A stretch of DNA of 56,968 bases. Source: Rhizophagus prolifer. Lineage: Eukaryota; Glomeromycota; Glomeromycetes; Glomerales; Glomeraceae. Of this stretch, positions 17,959 to 26,402 are shown piece after piece. The notes under the pieces are model-generated. The model did not search any database and had not been told where the DNA came from. It saw nothing but the letters and a program-made list of their open reading frames with translations. A program made the translations under genes and the position numbers. The first letter of the stretch is position 1; each line of letters opens with the position of its first letter. The DNA lies in contig NQWY01025200.1 of NCBI GenBank assembly GCA_019425655.1, forward strand, positions 1 through 56,968, read 5' to 3'.

Positions 17959-18819
17959 ATGAAAGCACTTTCCTTTTTCGCATTATTATCCATTACATTT
18001 TCCTGTTCCCAGACTCAGGAGAATTTTTCAACATTGGCAAGTCTTCCAAAGAAATTAAAAGAAGCTTCAGCTTGTGAAATTTCGAAAGCGTCACCCCTGA
18101 TTTGGACGATTGAGGACAACCATAATCACAATGTTCTTTTTGGATTCAATGAGAAAGGAGAATTAATCAGGCAAATTACCATTTCCAATGTTGAAAATAA
18201 TGACTGGGAAGATTTAACTTCTGATGATGAAGGTAATATTTATATCGGCGATTTTGGAAATAATGATAATGAAAGACAGAACTTAGCCATTTATAAGATC
18301 AATGCGTCGGATTTGAATAAGGATGTGGCTAAAGCAGAATCGATTATTCAATTCTATTATCCGGAACAGACCGAATTTCCTCCAAAAAAGAAAGACCGGA
18401 TTTTTGATGTGGAATCATTCTTCATTCATAATAATAAGTTTTACCTTTTTACTAAAAACAGAAGTTCAAAATTTGATGGAACAACTGTTTTGTATGAAGT
18501 TGATAACAACTCCACTCAAAAATTACCTGCTAAGAAAATCGGGAGTTTTGTGACCTGCGAACAGTTCAATCATTGTGCTGTGACAAGCGCAGATATCAGT
18601 CCGAATAAAGATAAAGTGGCGATTTTAAGTTCCGACAAAGTCTGGATTTTCACCAATTGGAAAGGGAATAATTTCTTTTCTGGGAATGTTGAAAAAATTG
18701 AACTGAATCATCACACTCAGAAAGAAGGTTTGTGTTTCAAAGATGAAAATACAATCTTAATGACCGATGAAGGCAACAAAACACACACAGGAAATCTTTA
18801 TCAATTGAAGTTGAAATAA
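17959..18819 (+). CDS. Putative lipoprotein with beta-propeller-like repeats (paralogue of 31494-32372)
   Basis: 286 residues. N-terminal hydrophobic stretch ends in a Cys (SITFSCSQT, Cys16) that fits a relaxed Bacteroidota lipobox. The rest is rich in strand-turn motifs such as NDWEDLTSDDEGNIYIGDFGNND, FYYPEQTEFPPKK and FDVESFFIHNNKFYLFTK, which resembles a beta-propeller of the SMP/strictosidine-synthase or SdiA-regulated kind. Late motif EGLCFKDENTILMTDEGN. A gene 13.5 kb away encodes a protein with the same motif order. Catalytic function is unknown; it could bind a ligand or a polymer at the cell surface. Confidence 0.7.
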   Translation: MKALSFFALLSITFSCSQTQENFSTLASLPKKLKEASACEISKASPLIWTIEDNHNHNVLFGFNEKGELIRQITISNVENNDWEDLTSDDEGNIYIGDFGNNDNERQNLAIYKINASDLNKDVAKAESIIQFYYPEQTEFPPKKKDRIFDVESFFIHNNKFYLFTKNRSSKFDGTTVLYEVDNNSTQKLPAKKIGSFVTCEQFNHCAVTSADISPNKDKVAILSSDKVWIFTNWKGNNFFSGNVEKIELNHHTQKEGLCFKDENTILMTDEGNKTHTGNLYQLKLK

Positions 18820-18827
18820 CCACTCAA

Positions 18828-19529
18828 TTACAATAATCTGGAAGCGGAAAATTTCGCCACAAAATTCTCAAACTCTTTTCTATAAGTTCTGCCAACAGGA
18901 ATATTGTATTTGCCCAAATTCAATTCATTATTATTAAAAGCAGATACATATTTTGAATTGATTAAAAAAGACCGATGAATCCTTATAAAACCTTTATCAG
19001 ATAAAGGAGTTTCCAAATCTGTCATTCTATTTTTTGTAATGATTTTTCCCTCGTTTTGCAAAATGATTCTGACATCATTTCCCTGACTTTCGAAATAAAG
19101 AATGTCGGATAAAATGATTTTCCTATTCAATCCATCAGATTTGACAATAATGAAATCTTCAACTTGTTCATCAGAAGGAATATTTCTCAACACACGATCG
19201 ACAGATTTGAAAAATCTTTCGAATGTAATTGGTTTCAAGATATAATCAACAGCTTCCAATTCAAAACCTTCTATGGCAAATTCGCGGTAAGCTGTGGTGA
19301 AGATTGTTTTAGGTTTTTGATGAAGAGATTTCAGAAATTCGATTCCGTTAAGATTGGGCATTTCAATATCGAGAAACATTAGGTTAACAGGTTTTGTCTG
19401 CAATATTTGATAAGCTTCGATTGCGTTTTTTGCAGTTGCGACCAGTTTCAGAGAATCAATCTTTGAAATATGGTTTTCCAAAAGCTTTACAGCCAGAGGT
19501 TCGTCATCAATTATAATACAATTTATCAT
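18828..19529 (-). CDS. LytTR-type response regulator
   Basis: 233 residues. Receiver domain at 1-120 with acidic pocket Asp8/Asp9 and phospho-acceptor Asp54 (MFLDIEMPNLNG), conserved Thr in IFTTAYREFA and Lys in YILKP. LytTR DNA-binding domain at about 130-230 (FIRIHRSFLINSKYVSAF ... IPVGRTYRKEF). It overlaps the upstream sensor kinase gene by 4 bases (ATGA), a standard sign of co-translation. LytTR regulators control cell-surface, polysaccharide or autolysis genes in many bacteria; the target here is not visible. Confidence 0.93.
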   Translation of the reverse strand: MINCIIIDDEPLAVKLLENHISKIDSLKLVATAKNAIEAYQILQTKPVNLMFLDIEMPNLNGIEFLKSLHQKPKTIFTTAYREFAIEGFELEAVDYILKPITFERFFKSVDRVLRNIPSDEQVEDFIIVKSDGLNRKIILSDILYFESQGNDVRIILQNEGKIITKNRMTDLETPLSDKGFIRIHRSFLINSKYVSAFNNNELNLGKYNIPVGRTYRKEFENFVAKFSASRLL

Positions 19530-20590
19530 TCTGTTGCAGGCGTAATTATTTCTACTTCAAACCAATTTCCGATTTCTGAAACATTAAATTCAAATTGATT
19601 CTCATAAAATATCTTCAATTGTTCTTCTATATTATTTAATCCCAAACTTTCACGTTCAGATTTTAAAGTTTCCGAATAGGTATTTTTGATTCGAAAAACA
19701 GATTGATTTTCATCCGTTTCAATTTCAATATTAATTTCAATATTTCCAGCCGATTTTCCTGCACCGTGTTTGAAGGAATTTTCAACCAAAGAAAGATACA
19801 ACAATGGTGGAATTTTGTTTTCAGAATTTAGTTTTTGTCTTTTGAATATTTTCAGACGTTCGTCATATCTCAGTTTTTCAAGCTCAATATAATCATCAAT
19901 GATAGAAATTTCATCCGAAATATTAACAGTTTTATTCTGACCTTTATAAAGAACATAGTCCAAAATTTCCGAAAGTCTGCTGATAGATTCTGAAGTTTTC
20001 TCCAAATTAATAATGGAAAGCGAATAAATATTATTGAGTGTATTGAACAAAAAATGAGGATTAAGCTGTGACTTCAGAACCTTTAATTCTAATTCTGCTT
20101 TTTCCTTCAAAAGTTTGGTGGTATTTTGTTTTTCCGTTTTGTATCGCAGCATAAACATTACAGATACAAAAGCAAAAGCTCCTGTAATAATAGAAAAAGT
20201 ATAGCTAATCAACAGATATCTGATATCTGTAACAATGCTATAAATGCTGTCCTGTGGAAAATTACAAAAGAAAGGTTCGGCTACGTAAACAATAAAAAGG
20301 CGATTAATGACTGAAAAAACATACAGAGCAACTAGCAGTAAAACTGAAAATGAGAAATACTTTTTTCGGTCGAAAAAATGCTTTATGAGAACATAATAAA
20401 TAAAATTCGCACTGATAATTTGAAAAATCCAATGGCATAGATCATAGTAAAAAATCAATTGAATATTAGCATCCTCATATTCTCCATAATTTCTCGCCTC
20501 AATCAACATAAATAATGCTGTCCAAAATAAAATTTGAAAGCCAATGTTCGATTGATATTTTTTCCAAGTTCCGATTTTCACAATCTTCAA
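19526..20590 (-). CDS. LytS-type sensor histidine kinase
   Basis: 354 residues. Four predicted membrane helices at about 15-31, 45-70, 78-102 and 125-150, a short coiled linker, then the HisKA_7/LytS-type phospho-acceptor motif LNPHFLFNTLNNIYSL with His179, and an ATPase domain (PPLLYLSLVENSFKHGAGKS, SLGLNNIEEQL). It should phosphorylate the overlapping LytTR regulator. The frame begins with TTG at 20590: no ATG occurs upstream before a stop, and the next Met (residue 28) would remove the first helix. No extracellular sensor domain is evident; the signal may be membrane-borne. Confidence 0.92.
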   Translation of the reverse strand: MKIVKIGTWKKYQSNIGFQILFWTALFMLIEARNYGEYEDANIQLIFYYDLCHWIFQIISANFIYYVLIKHFFDRKKYFSFSVLLLVALYVFSVINRLFIVYVAEPFFCNFPQDSIYSIVTDIRYLLISYTFSIITGAFAFVSVMFMLRYKTEKQNTTKLLKEKAELELKVLKSQLNPHFLFNTLNNIYSLSIINLEKTSESISRLSEILDYVLYKGQNKTVNISDEISIIDDYIELEKLRYDERLKIFKRQKLNSENKIPPLLYLSLVENSFKHGAGKSAGNIEINIEIETDENQSVFRIKNTYSETLKSERESLGLNNIEEQLKIFYENQFEFNVSEIGNWFEVEIITPATE

Positions 20591-20769
20591 AATTATAAAT
20601 TATAACCCGATAAAATTTTTTATGAATGTAGAATTGACAAATCGAATGACAAACAACCAGAATTACAATCCAAAATGCAGAACGAGTAATCCAAATAAAA
20701 ATCTCCGCTTTCTGAAAGTGCTTTGAAAATTACTATTAAAAAGCAAGCATCTTGCAGAAAAAAAAATAA

Positions 20770-21888
20770 ATGCAGACAACTTCTTCTCAAAGATTCAATG
20801 GATTAGACCATCTAAGAGCCATTGCAATTCTTTTGGTATTAATGTATCATTATCGCGCTTTTACACATCCAGATTGGATAGATACTTATGGACGTTTTGG
20901 CTGGACAGGAGTTGATTTATTTTTTGTATTAAGCGGTTTTCTGATTTCAAATCAATTATTTCAGGAAATTAAAAATAAAGGGGAAATTAATCTAAGATCA
21001 TTCTTCACAAAACGTTTTTTCAGAATCATTCCGCCTTATTTTTTCACATTACTATTATATTTCTGCTTTCCTTTTTTCAGAGAAAGAGAATCGCTTTCGT
21101 CTTTATGGAAATTTCTCACCTTCACTCAGAATTATGGCTTAGATGTCATCAACAAAGGAACGTTTTCACACGCCTGGTCTTTGTGTATCGAGGAGCAATT
21201 CTATCTGATCCTGCCTTTTTCATTACTTCTATTCATCAAATCAAAAACATTGAAATATCTAAAATTTATAATCTTCGTAATTATATTATTTTCAATTTTG
21301 GCGAGGTATTTTTCCTGGCAGGAATCCGTTTTTCCCAATATCAATTCGAATGAATTTTGGAAAATCTGGTATATGAAAATATATTATCCAACGCACACAA
21401 GATTGGACGGATTGGCAATTGGTGTTTTGATTGGATATCTGTTTCAAAATTCTTCAAGATTCAGAAAATTGACTGATGAAAATGGTAATTTGTTTTTGCT
21501 GTCAGGTTTAGCTTTTCTTGGCATCTCTTTATGGGTTTGCAATGACCAATCTTCTGAATTTGCATCGATATTTGGATTCACATTCGTTGCTGTAAGTTAT
21601 GGTCTTGTAGTAATTTCTGCGATTTCGAAATCCTCATTCCTGAACAAATCAAAAAACTATTTCACAACTCAATTAGCCAATTTATCTTTTGCAATCTATC
21701 TTTCTCACAAGGGAATTATCCATATTATTCAAAGCCTGATAGAATATTACAAAATTTCCATTTCGGAAAATTTGTTATTGATCACTTGTTTAATAGGATG
21801 TATTCTCGGAGGATTATTTTACAGATATTTCATTGAGAAACCAAGCTTGAAATTGAGAAATAGAATCTCAATTAATCAGTCTTTGTGA
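20770..21888 (+). CDS. Acyltransferase 3 family membrane protein (OafA/YrhL-like)
   Basis: 372 residues with about ten hydrophobic helices. N-terminal family motif FNGLDHLRAIAILLVLMYHY with the conserved His27 and the FGWTGVDLFFVLSGFLIS motif; later SHAWSLCIEEQFYLI, also typical. These integral membrane enzymes transfer acetyl or other acyl groups from cytoplasmic donors to surface glycans or lipids. The acceptor is unknown; no glycan cluster is adjacent. It is divergent from the LytS gene (179-base gap) and its 3' end overlaps the convergent GNAT gene by 21 bases. Confidence 0.9.
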   Translation: MQTTSSQRFNGLDHLRAIAILLVLMYHYRAFTHPDWIDTYGRFGWTGVDLFFVLSGFLISNQLFQEIKNKGEINLRSFFTKRFFRIIPPYFFTLLLYFCFPFFRERESLSSLWKFLTFTQNYGLDVINKGTFSHAWSLCIEEQFYLILPFSLLLFIKSKTLKYLKFIIFVIILFSILARYFSWQESVFPNINSNEFWKIWYMKIYYPTHTRLDGLAIGVLIGYLFQNSSRFRKLTDENGNLFLLSGLAFLGISLWVCNDQSSEFASIFGFTFVAVSYGLVVISAISKSSFLNKSKNYFTTQLANLSFAIYLSHKGIIHIIQSLIEYYKISISENLLLITCLIGCILGGLFYRYFIEKPSLKLRNRISINQSL

Positions 21889-22410
21889 AAGCATAAAGCA
21901 ACAATCCGTAAGAACTTTTTGCCTTTTTCGATAGTCATTTTTCAGCAAACCTTCAAATTCGAAATTACAAAACTCCGCTACTTTTTTACTGGCAATATTA
22001 TCCGGTGCAATCTTCATAAAAATTCTAATCAACCCTTTTACAGAAACAGACCAATCACGAAATGCCTCCAAAGCTTCATAAGAATATTTATTACCCGAAA
22101 AATCATTAAAAATAAAGTATGCCAACTCACCTTTCGGGACTGTCCAGTCGATTTCCCTTACAGAAATATGACCGATCAATTCATCTGATTCTTTGAGAAA
22201 AATCCCAAAATAGAAACCTTCTTCACTTTTAAAATTTTCAATTTTCTTTTGAAAATACAACTCTGTGTCTTCCAAAGTTTTAGTTACACTTAGAGTTCTG
22301 GAAAAGTAATCTTCCAGATAAGTTTTGTCATTTTGAAATTTAGTATAAAATTCCTCAGCAAAATCCAGCGAATAAGGTTTTAGAAGTAGTCGTTCGGTTT
22401 CAATCATCAT
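21868..22410 (-). CDS. GNAT family N-acetyltransferase (RimJ/RimL-like)
   Basis: 180 residues. Starts with the typical IETERLLLKPYSLDFAEEFY and has the acceptor/CoA core around ELIGHISVREIDWTVPKGELAYFIFNDFSGNKYSYEALEAFRDW and NIASKKVAEFCNFEFEGLLKND. It probably acetylates an amino group of a protein N-terminus, amino acid or small amine. Six bases separate it from the large phosphoesterase gene upstream, so the two may be co-transcribed. The 3' end overlaps the acyltransferase gene on the other strand. Confidence 0.87.
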   Translation of the reverse strand: MMIETERLLLKPYSLDFAEEFYTKFQNDKTYLEDYFSRTLSVTKTLEDTELYFQKKIENFKSEEGFYFGIFLKESDELIGHISVREIDWTVPKGELAYFIFNDFSGNKYSYEALEAFRDWSVSVKGLIRIFMKIAPDNIASKKVAEFCNFEFEGLLKNDYRKRQKVLTDCCFMLSQRLIN

Positions 22411-22416
22411 TACATT

Positions 22417-25400
22417 TTAAAAAGTCCCGCCAATCCCGACAACCAATCTTCCTCCGTCTGACGATGTAAAATAAGAAAGATTGGCAGAAATCGCATCAAC
22501 CGCATTCAGCCAAAATCCACCACCGTACGAATTATGCCATTTATTAGAACTTTCATTCGGATTCCAAACTCTACCTAAATCAAACCCGCCGAAAAATCCA
22601 TAGCTCAAAGGTAAAATTGAATTCTTGATTTTACCGACTTCATATCTCAAATCCGAGGTTTGATAAAAAGAGTTTTTCCCATAAAAACGGTTAAAACGGA
22701 AACCTCGCAAATCTTTGTTTCCGCCCAACGTCGCCATTTGATAAAACTCGTAATCGTTACCAAAAAGCCATTTTGCCTTCGCATAAGAAGACCAAACCAA
22801 TCTTTGATTTTGCGTCAGATAATGCAGGAAACCAAGCCCTGTTTCCAGTGAAGTATATTGTCTGTCCGTGTTTTGAAGATTCATATTCCAAACCGTTCTG
22901 ATATCGAATTTCATTCCCAATTTTGGATTCGCTTTGTTATCATAATTCTCATAATTGAACGACAAATCGGCTCCACCAAACTGTTTCGATTTGAAAACGT
23001 CGTCATTGATGACACCAGGAATTGAAATATAGCGATTAGCAGTTCTATCGATTTTCAGAATTTCGTAATTCAGTTTTGCAGAGAATGTTGACGCATTTTT
23101 GTTCCAGTTAATAGACGGCGAAAATCCAAACTCCCGAGCTCTGACATTATTAAAGCGATCTCCAAATTCTTCCTTCGGATTAACTGTCTCATTACCAATG
23201 CCGTAGAAATTCCTGATGTAATGAGAACTCGTGACCCTCGTATCCAAGCCGTAAAACCACTTACCTTTCAACAATGGAAACATGCCCTGATAAGCCAGTT
23301 CATAACCTCTCGTTCCTGTGAAATAATTGGCTGTAAAATGGTGTTTCTGAGAAAACGGATTCTTGATAAAATCATTCACGGTATAATCTGCATTAAAACC
23401 AATCGCCAAGGCATCATCCGGATTGAAATTGAAATTCATAAATGTGGTAAAAACATTATATTTCGGGTTTCTGTAGTTGTACTGGTTGATGTCATAGTCA
23501 TCAGTCAACTTCAGAGTTGCACTTCCTTTATTTTCGAAATTGTTCGGTTTACTTTTATAATCGTAAATCGTCACTTTCCTGGAGTTGAAAACCGAATATT
23601 TATCGTTATCCCAACCTCCCAAAAGTTTGATTTTGATGCTCGAATGTGGTTTTCCTTCAACAATAAATTCGTCATCGTCATCCAGACCATACAATATGAT
23701 TTCTTTGGTCATCAATCCAGAATAAAGCTTGGATGATTGCAATTCTTCACCAGATTTTTTCAGTCTGATGATTTTGACTTCGGTTTCGTTATTCGGTAAT
23801 CTGGTGACTACAAACTTGTCTTTTTTGTCAGTTCCGGTCAATACCACTTTTTCCTGAAGGAATTTGAAATAAGCCGAAGCATATTTTTGAAGGTCATTTT
23901 TTCTCGTCAGTAATTTCTGAATCAAATCTTCTGAAACTTTATCCTGAACTTCTTTTGGAAGGTTTTTAAAAGCTTCTCTAATGTCATTTTCCGATAAATG
24001 ATTTTGAATAAATTCTGCTAAACCCTGCCAGTCTTTTCCATTAGAATTTTTAGCAAAAATCAAATCCAACGGATAAGGTTCACGGTTAAACCACTTTACG
24101 CTTTCAATCTGATGATCAAAAGTCTGCATATGTTTTAACTCAGGAAATTCCATCAGGATTCCCGTGATAAAACCGTCATATTTTGAAAAAGCCTGGTCTC
24201 TGTCTTTCGGAATCGGGCTGTAAATCACGTTGCCATTTTCTTTCCTGGATTCGAATTTCCATTGATCGTGATGCCTGTCCCAATCACCAATCAACATATC
24301 GAACAAACGTGCTTTGATCCACGCTTTTTCATCCATTTTATATTTTTCATCTTTGGCAAGATTCAGGATTACTTCATCGGTTCCTAGAACTTTGTTCGGA
24401 TTTTCTTCAGTTTCCATTGGTCGGTCTTCGAGATAATACAACTCATTTCCAAAATTCTCATTGAAGTTTTTAAGAGTTTTCTGTTTTGGAATATAAAAAA
24501 GTTCTGGTGTTGTGTGACGAATTCCCAATTTGTCTGCCATTCCACCGATTACCAAAGGCGTGTAAGGATGTGAAGTTGTATAAAAATCCAGCAAAAATTT
24601 GTCCGCATAACTATTCGAAAAATCATCAATTACATATTGATTTTTGAATGCCACAGCCTGCAAAAATCTCACACCGCTTTTTTTCAGCGCACGAATCACG
24701 TATTCATTTCCGGATTTAGTTTCCAGACGAAGGGATTTGGTTTGATGTCCGCCTCCTGCTCTATCGGGTTTCACTCCACCGAATAATGTATCCAATTCCA
24801 GATTTTTGACATGGATTTTTTTCGAATAATATTCACGGTAATGTTTTCCCCAAAGAAATTCATAGAATTTGCTTTTCTTCGTCATCGCAGAATCATAAAT
24901 CGAGGCTTCTGTATTTTGAGGAAATTGATTCGGGTAATCTTTCGCAATTTTCGATTCGTTTTCCAAAACCGTTTTTCTGAATAACAATTCCGATTTTTTT
25001 GGATTAAGACTGTAAAAACTCACTTCAGCATTTCCTGATTTTGAGATTTTCAGTTCTGCATATCCGTTTTTTCCAAATGAAAAATCATTGCTTCCAACGG
25101 CTTTTGCAGATTCCGTTTTGGAACCTGCGCCGCTAACGATTTGCCTTATGTCACCTTGCTCGATGTATTGCAGATTGTGGTCGTGACCAGAAACTACGAT
25201 GACATTTTTCCTTCCGCTAATCAATGTTTTCAGTCGGTCTGCCAGATTTTTATAATTCTGATTGCTGATATCCTGATGCGTGATTCCGCCGGTTGCCCTT
25301 GTCAAATTGATAATTGAACCTAAAACCGGGAGTGGAATTTTATTTTCCAAAGGAAAAATCTGCTTTTCCCAAGAATATTTTCCGCCGTGTGAGCCGTTCG

Positions 25401-26094
25401 TCATCAATGGATGATGTGTTGCCACAACAATGGTTTTGTTCTGATTTTTATTCAATTGGTCTTCGAATTCTGTGTAGAAATCTTCTCTGGTTTTGAGGTC
25501 ACACTTTTCATTGATGCCTGGATTCTTGTCCCAATTGGCCAAAACCCATTCTGTGTCCACTAAAATCAAAGTCAGTTTTTTGTTGATTTTTCTGGTTTCG
25601 ATGGGACAGCCGTTTCTTGGTCCGAAAGCCGATTTGTCATTCAGTTTTTCTGTAACATAATCTTCTTCTCTTTTCAAACCTTTGATGCCGTTGTTGTACC
25701 AATCGTGATTACCGGGAATGAAAATCGTTTTTCCTTTGAACTGTTGAGATAATGAAATCTGGTTATCCATTTTTTTCTCCGCCAAAGCTCTATGTTCGTC
25801 CTCATTTTTTGGCATTCCGACTGGATAAATATTATCTCCCAAAAACATCAAAGTACTATTTTCCGGAGCTTTGGATAATGAATCTTTCAGAATATTCATA
25901 TTATGGAAAGCTTCGTCCTGATCAAGATTCCCAGCATCACCAACCAAATAAAAAGTGTGAATGACACTGTCTTTTATCGTTGTATTTTTGGCAAAATATT
26001 TGGCGTTTTTTCCGTAGTCAGCATTTTGGACGGCGCAAGAAACCGCAACGAACAGAAGTATAATAAAAAGATATAATTGGTATATGTATCTCAT
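22417..26094 (-). CDS. Lipoprotein with metallophosphoesterase, kinase-like and outer-membrane beta-barrel domains
   Basis: 1,225 residues. Lipobox FVAVSC (Cys20). Calcineurin-like phosphoesterase domain at about 45-345 with GDAGN (from 52), FLGDNIYP (85-91), GNHDWYNNG (from 128), THHPLMTNGSHGG and VSGHDHN: the metal-binding set is complete and resembles purple acid phosphatases. Middle region (about 430-790) has YVIRALKK, GDWDRHHDQW (603-612) and PKDRDQAF (629-636), which read like the lysine, catalytic loop and metal Asp of HipA/FAM20C-type kinases. The C-terminal 370 residues are a surface-antigen type barrel ending RLVVGIGGTF, with GGNKDLRGFRFNRFYG as in BamA/FhaC relatives. Expected at the outer membrane. 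The kinase reading is my inference. Confidence 0.85.
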   Translation of the reverse strand: MRYIYQLYLFIILLFVAVSCAVQNADYGKNAKYFAKNTTIKDSVIHTFYLVGDAGNLDQDEAFHNMNILKDSLSKAPENSTLMFLGDNIYPVGMPKNEDEHRALAEKKMDNQISLSQQFKGKTIFIPGNHDWYNNGIKGLKREEDYVTEKLNDKSAFGPRNGCPIETRKINKKLTLILVDTEWVLANWDKNPGINEKCDLKTREDFYTEFEDQLNKNQNKTIVVATHHPLMTNGSHGGKYSWEKQIFPLENKIPLPVLGSIINLTRATGGITHQDISNQNYKNLADRLKTLISGRKNVIVVSGHDHNLQYIEQGDIRQIVSGAGSKTESAKAVGSNDFSFGKNGYAELKISKSGNAEVSFYSLNPKKSELLFRKTVLENESKIAKDYPNQFPQNTEASIYDSAMTKKSKFYEFLWGKHYREYYSKKIHVKNLELDTLFGGVKPDRAGGGHQTKSLRLETKSGNEYVIRALKKSGVRFLQAVAFKNQYVIDDFSNSYADKFLLDFYTTSHPYTPLVIGGMADKLGIRHTTPELFYIPKQKTLKNFNENFGNELYYLEDRPMETEENPNKVLGTDEVILNLAKDEKYKMDEKAWIKARLFDMLIGDWDRHHDQWKFESRKENGNVIYSPIPKDRDQAFSKYDGFITGILMEFPELKHMQTFDHQIESVKWFNREPYPLDLIFAKNSNGKDWQGLAEFIQNHLSENDIREAFKNLPKEVQDKVSEDLIQKLLTRKNDLQKYASAYFKFLQEKVVLTGTDKKDKFVVTRLPNNETEVKIIRLKKSGEELQSSKLYSGLMTKEIILYGLDDDDEFIVEGKPHSSIKIKLLGGWDNDKYSVFNSRKVTIYDYKSKPNNFENKGSATLKLTDDYDINQYNYRNPKYNVFTTFMNFNFNPDDALAIGFNADYTVNDFIKNPFSQKHHFTANYFTGTRGYELAYQGMFPLLKGKWFYGLDTRVTSSHYIRNFYGIGNETVNPKEEFGDRFNNVRAREFGFSPSINWNKNASTFSAKLNYEILKIDRTANRYISIPGVINDDVFKSKQFGGADLSFNYENYDNKANPKLGMKFDIRTVWNMNLQNTDRQYTSLETGLGFLHYLTQNQRLVWSSYAKAKWLFGNDYEFYQMATLGGNKDLRGFRFNRFYGKNSFYQTSDLRYEVGKIKNSILPLSYGFFGGFDLGRVWNPNESSNKWHNSYGGGFWLNAVDAISANLSYFTSSDGGRLVVGIGGTF

Positions 26095-26141
26095 AAATGA
26101 TTTTCAATATTAAAGGTAATTCTTACCAATGAATCGCACGC

Positions 26142-26239
26142 AGCCCGACTTGAGCGGAAATCCTTTTTTGCTTACACTTAAATTCTATTTAATCTAAAAT
26201 CTTCTGCAAAAAAGATTGGGAGCGGAAGGCGGATTAAGC
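26142..26239 (+). repeat. Dispersed structured element, copy B
   Basis: AGCCCGACTTGAGCGGAAA, then ATCC-TTTTTTGC, a loop of about 35 bases, GCAAAAAA-GATT, then a second unit GGGAGCGGAAGGCGG and GATTAAG. The stem AATC/GATT plus TTTTTTGC/GCAAAAAA leaves one C unpaired. It fills the 308-base divergent gap between the phosphoesterase gene and the HD-PycTM gene; the rest of the gap is AT-rich and holds the -7 element at 26380. Confidence 0.65.
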
Positions 26240-26379
26240 TGCCATAAATAAAATTAAATATTTAAGTTAAAGGCTTCGACAAGTTCGACCTGACGATTTT
26301 GATTTCAAATATTCACGAAATTAGTCAAACTCTAACAATATTTAACAAAATTAAAATTAATAAGCTATAAATACTTTCT

Positions 26380-26387
26380 TAAATTTG
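26380..26387 (+). promoter_or_regulatory. Predicted -7 element of the HD-PycTM gene
   Basis: TAAATTTG, an exact TAnnTTTG match, 15 bases before the ATG at 26403. No TTG at the expected -33 distance. Confidence 0.5.
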
Positions 26388-26402
26388 TTCCAAATTGCTT
26401 TT

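Noticed and set aside
18828-21888. A capsule or O-antigen modification cluster around the acyltransferase
   Set aside because: No glycosyltransferase, flippase or polymerase genes are adjacent; the acyltransferase stands alone.
23221-23736. 171-codon frame antisense to the phosphoesterase gene
   Set aside because: Lies inside a conserved gene and has no recognisable motif.
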